From Flavobacteriaceae bacterium (GTDB lineage: Bacteria; Bacteroidota; Bacteroidia; Flavobacteriales; Flavobacteriaceae), in assembly GCA_947472705.1 (NCBI GenBank), contig CANJDA010000081.1, positions 1 to 9,224 on the forward strand: DNA of 9,224 nt, written 5' to 3'. A program made the translations under genes and the position numbers. Shown piece by piece: positions 8,007 to 9,224 of the stretch (position 1 is its first letter; each line of letters starts with the position of its first letter). The notes under the pieces are model-generated. The model did not search any database. It was given only the letters and a program-made list of their open reading frames with translations, and was not told the DNA's origin.

Positions 8007-8181
8007 TAAGACCTCCTTGCAATTATATGGACAATATTTTTTTGTTTTCTTGTTTACATGGTGCAAAAAAGCATTGTATAAGTAAACTCATTTTTGATCA
8101 TTTCCTTATTAGAAATACCCAATGCAATACTACAAACAAAATAACAAAGAATGTGCTAAGGAATTTAGCAATATTTTTTTA
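8007..8181. other. Intergenic region between vsr and the upstream small gene pair
   Basis: This 175-base AT-rich gap precedes the six-gene operon. I see no convincing TAnnTTTG promoter on the minus strand. The nearest matches, TAGTATTG (8132 to 8125) and TATAATTG (8027 to 8020), each miss one base; the first lacks a well-spaced -33 element and the second is too close to the Shine-Dalgarno sequence. A 6-base-pair hairpin, TGCTAA/TTAGCA with a 5-base loop, lies at 8154-8170. It lacks a run of T immediately downstream on the minus strand, so it is at most a weak or leaky terminator for the upstream pair. Whether the operon has its own promoter here or is read through from 8863-8896 is open. Confidence 0.5.
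8011..8018 (-). promoter_or_regulatory. Strong Shine-Dalgarno sequence for vsr
   Basis: On the minus strand AAGGAGGT lies four bases before the ATG at 8006. It decides the vsr start over the in-frame ATG at 8066, inside whose reading frame it would otherwise be coding. Strong Shine-Dalgarno sequences are uncommon in Bacteroidota genes, and none of the other starts in this window has one as good. Confidence 0.85.
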
Positions 8182-8535
8182 TTACTTAGGAAGGATAAAA
8201 ACAAAGTCACTACGCAATTTCAAGGATACTGCCTTAGTAATGTATTCTGCGGTTTCCATGTCCATTTCAAGCTTTCGACTTGATTTGATTTCAGCAATTC
8301 CCCCTTTTCGATGCTCAATTAAACAAAGGATAATTTTCTCAAATGGCAAAATACCGGTAATAAGAAATGCATGAATACGCTCTTGAAATGGATTTTCAAG
8401 CACATCGATTTTTCTTACAGCAAATCTGTATACTTTGAAAACAGGTAATTGCTCTAACGTCTTATCCTCCCGATATTTTAAACCAATATTTTGCATTGCC
8501 TTTATAGGAATGTCTATTCTAAGTGTTTTTTTCAT
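8182..8535 (-). CDS. Hypothetical protein, 117 residues, second gene of a small pair
   Basis: I do not recognise a family. The protein is short and mixed in character: a basic N-terminus (MKKTLRIDIP), a hydrophobic stretch FLITGILPFEKIILCLIEH at 57-75, then GGIAEIKSSRK at 78-88 and a predicted helical, charged C-terminal part ending in a hydrophobic strand (FVFILPK). The hydrophobic stretch contains charged residues and is more likely a buried core than a membrane segment. The main support for a real gene is its start, which overlaps the stop of the preceding 95-residue gene by ATGA (8532-8535), as in coupled pairs. It sits 175 bases upstream of vsr on the same strand, so it could be co-transcribed with the defence operon, but nothing in the sequence assigns it a role there. 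Confidence 0.65.
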   Translation of the reverse strand: MKKTLRIDIPIKAMQNIGLKYREDKTLEQLPVFKVYRFAVRKIDVLENPFQERIHAFLITGILPFEKIILCLIEHRKGGIAEIKSSRKLEMDMETAEYITKAVSLKLRSDFVFILPK

Positions 8536-8819
8536 TTCTTACATGTTTTAAGGAATTCATATTTTATTAGTTTCCAATATTCTATTTTTAAGCGGAATAC
8601 AGCAATATTGTTTTTGATTGAAGCATAATCTAAAAACCCGTGATTAATAAGGGAAAGTATTGACACAAAACGAGTCGAATAGCTTTCTCTTTGTTTAATA
8701 AAACAAGAACCACGATACCTTTTTTTCTTTCTACCTAAAAGATAATTTATTGTTCGTTTCTCCTCTAAAGTTAAACCTTCATAATGGTCTATTTTATTCA
8801 ATTCCGTTGACTTATTCAT
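8532..8819 (-). CDS. Hypothetical small basic protein, 95 residues, first gene of a small pair
   Basis: No family is recognised. The protein is lysine- and arginine-rich, with a basic patch GRKKKRYRGS at 29-38, and is predicted to be soluble, with no signal peptide. The segment SILSLINHGFLDYASIKNN followed by the strand-like IAVFRLKIEYW (53-83) loosely recalls the recognition helix and wing of winged-helix DNA-binding proteins. That is only a visual resemblance and a weak inference. Support for a real gene comes from the promoter with an exact TACATTTG -7 element about 43 bases upstream of the ATG and from the ATGA overlap with the next gene. It could be a regulator of the locus, an accessory component, or an unrelated flanking gene. 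Confidence 0.6.
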   Translation of the reverse strand: MNKSTELNKIDHYEGLTLEEKRTINYLLGRKKKRYRGSCFIKQRESYSTRFVSILSLINHGFLDYASIKNNIAVFRLKIEYWKLIKYEFLKTCKK

Positions 8820-8862
8820 GATTTCACTTTTTGAATATTACGAACAAAAAGTTTTATTCTTT

Positions 8863-8896
8863 CAAATGTAAAATCTGTCACACAGTTCCGGAAAAA
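8863..8896 (-). promoter_or_regulatory. Bacteroidota-type promoter for the small gene pair
   Basis: Reading the minus strand, TTTTTC (8896 to 8891) is followed after 20 bases by TACATTTG (8870 to 8863). The second box matches the Bacteroidota -7 consensus TAnnTTTG exactly, and the spacing fits the usual 19-21 bases. The -33 box is imperfect (TTTC rather than TTTG). Transcription would begin about 35-40 bases before the ATG at 8819. The site may also drive the downstream vsr operon if the gap at 8007-8181 holds no strong terminator. Confidence 0.6.
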
Positions 8897-8911
8897 CTCG
8901 TATAGTACCCA

Positions 8912-9224
8912 ATGATGAGGACAGCATTCTTATTAGCTTCAATTGTAATTGTTGCTTCATGTAACAAGCCAGAAAACCATCAGGATGTGAAAGCTGCAGT
9001 TAGTGTCAGTTCTGCTATATGTAAAATCCATCCGAAACCATTTTCAAATCCAGTATTAATATATGGTTCTGATTTTTTGAGTTTTTTTGCACAATTGAAA
9101 ATGTCATATCCGGGGAAACTTGATACACTTCTCGTGTTTACGAGCACACAAAGCAAAATCCACAATTCAAGGCAACGCATTCTTGAACTATACCAAGGAA
9201 CAAACTTTAATTTTCAGAAGAAAC
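8912..9224 (+). CDS. Putative lipoprotein, N-terminal part (cut by right edge)
   Basis: A plus-strand frame opens at ATG 8912 (a second ATG follows directly) and runs for 104 codons to the window edge with no stop. It begins MMRTAFLLASIVIVASCNKP, a short signal peptide with arginine, a hydrophobic core and the lipobox VASC, so cleavage before C17 and lipid attachment is expected. The asparagine and lysine right after the cysteine are common in Bacteroidota lipoproteins. The visible mature part (to about residue 104) matches no family I know. The gene is divergent from the defence locus with only 92 bases between starts. No Shine-Dalgarno and no clear plus-strand promoter were seen. It is probably part of the host flank. 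Confidence 0.8.
   Translation, partial: MMRTAFLLASIVIVASCNKPENHQDVKAAVSVSSAICKIHPKPFSNPVLIYGSDFLSFFAQLKMSYPGKLDTLLVFTSTQSKIHNSRQRILELYQGTNFNFQKK

Noticed and set aside
8020..8027. TATAAT-like box just before vsr as a sigma-70 promoter
   Set aside because: Transcription would start at or within the Shine-Dalgarno sequence and no -35 box is properly spaced upstream.
8007..8066. N-terminal extension of Vsr starting at ATG 8066
   Set aside because: The added residues (including CPYNC) do not resemble the Vsr N-terminus, and the frame contains the strong Shine-Dalgarno sequence that serves the ATG at 8006.
8154..8170. Hairpin TGCTAA/TTAGCA as an intrinsic terminator
   Set aside because: The stem is only six base pairs and AT-rich. 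On the minus strand no T-run follows directly; on the plus strand a T-run follows (8174-8180), but no plus-strand gene ends there.
8182..8535. The AEIK motif in the 117-residue protein as a PD-(D/E)XK nuclease core
   Set aside because: No upstream aspartate in a suitable strand and no flanking core helices are visible; a lone E-x-K is too common to count.
8852..8863. Plus-strand TATTCTTTC with upstream TTTTTG as the lipoprotein promoter
   Set aside because: The spacing is plausible, but the -7 box differs from TAnnTTTG at two fixed positions, so it is not convincing.
8980..9180. Minus-strand open frame of 66 codons
   Set aside because: It lies antisense within the lipoprotein frame, which has a proper signal peptide and lipobox; the minus-strand frame has no recognisable features.

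Overview
The window is AT-rich and looks like a Bacteroidota (Bacteroidetes) chromosome. Two sequence signs support this: a divergent gene at the right edge encodes a short lipoprotein signal peptide with a VASC lipobox, and a minus-strand promoter matches the Bacteroidota TAnnTTTG -7 element exactly (TACATTTG). No rRNA, tRNA, CRISPR array, transposase, integrase or attachment site could be recognised.

Most of the window (8006 down to 1) is one minus-strand operon of six genes with almost no space between them. In order of transcription they are: a Vsr-type mismatch endonuclease (7560-8006), a C5 cytosine DNA methyltransferase (6344-7573), a MORC/MutL-like GHKL ATPase (4859-6340), a Z1-domain superfamily II helicase-like ATPase (2104-4851), a DUF4420 PD-(D/E)XK nuclease (1119-2117), and an AIPR (abortive infection phage resistance) protein (1-1119, cut by the left edge). 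Every junction is an overlap or a gap of 7 bases or less (14-base overlap, 3-base gap, 7-base gap, 14-base overlap, 1-base TAATG overlap). That argues for translational coupling and one functional complex or pathway. The content matches the MORC/paraMORC restriction-modification neighbourhoods predicted by Iyer, Abhiman and Aravind (2008). So the architecture has been described from genome comparison, but to my knowledge it is much less studied by experiment than classical restriction systems.

The inferred division of labour is as follows. The methyltransferase marks self DNA. Vsr either repairs T:G mismatches left by 5-methylcytosine deamination or serves as an effector. The GHKL ATPase clamp and the Z1 motor sense or remodel unmodified DNA, and the DUF4420 nuclease, perhaps with AIPR, delivers the attack. 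All recognisable catalytic motifs in the six proteins are intact in the visible sequence.

Upstream of vsr are two small genes of unknown function (8182-8535 and 8532-8819). They overlap by ATGA and are served by their own Bacteroidota-type promoter. They may belong to the locus or may be flanking genes. The right edge (8912-9224) holds the start of a plus-strand lipoprotein gene that probably belongs to the host flank.
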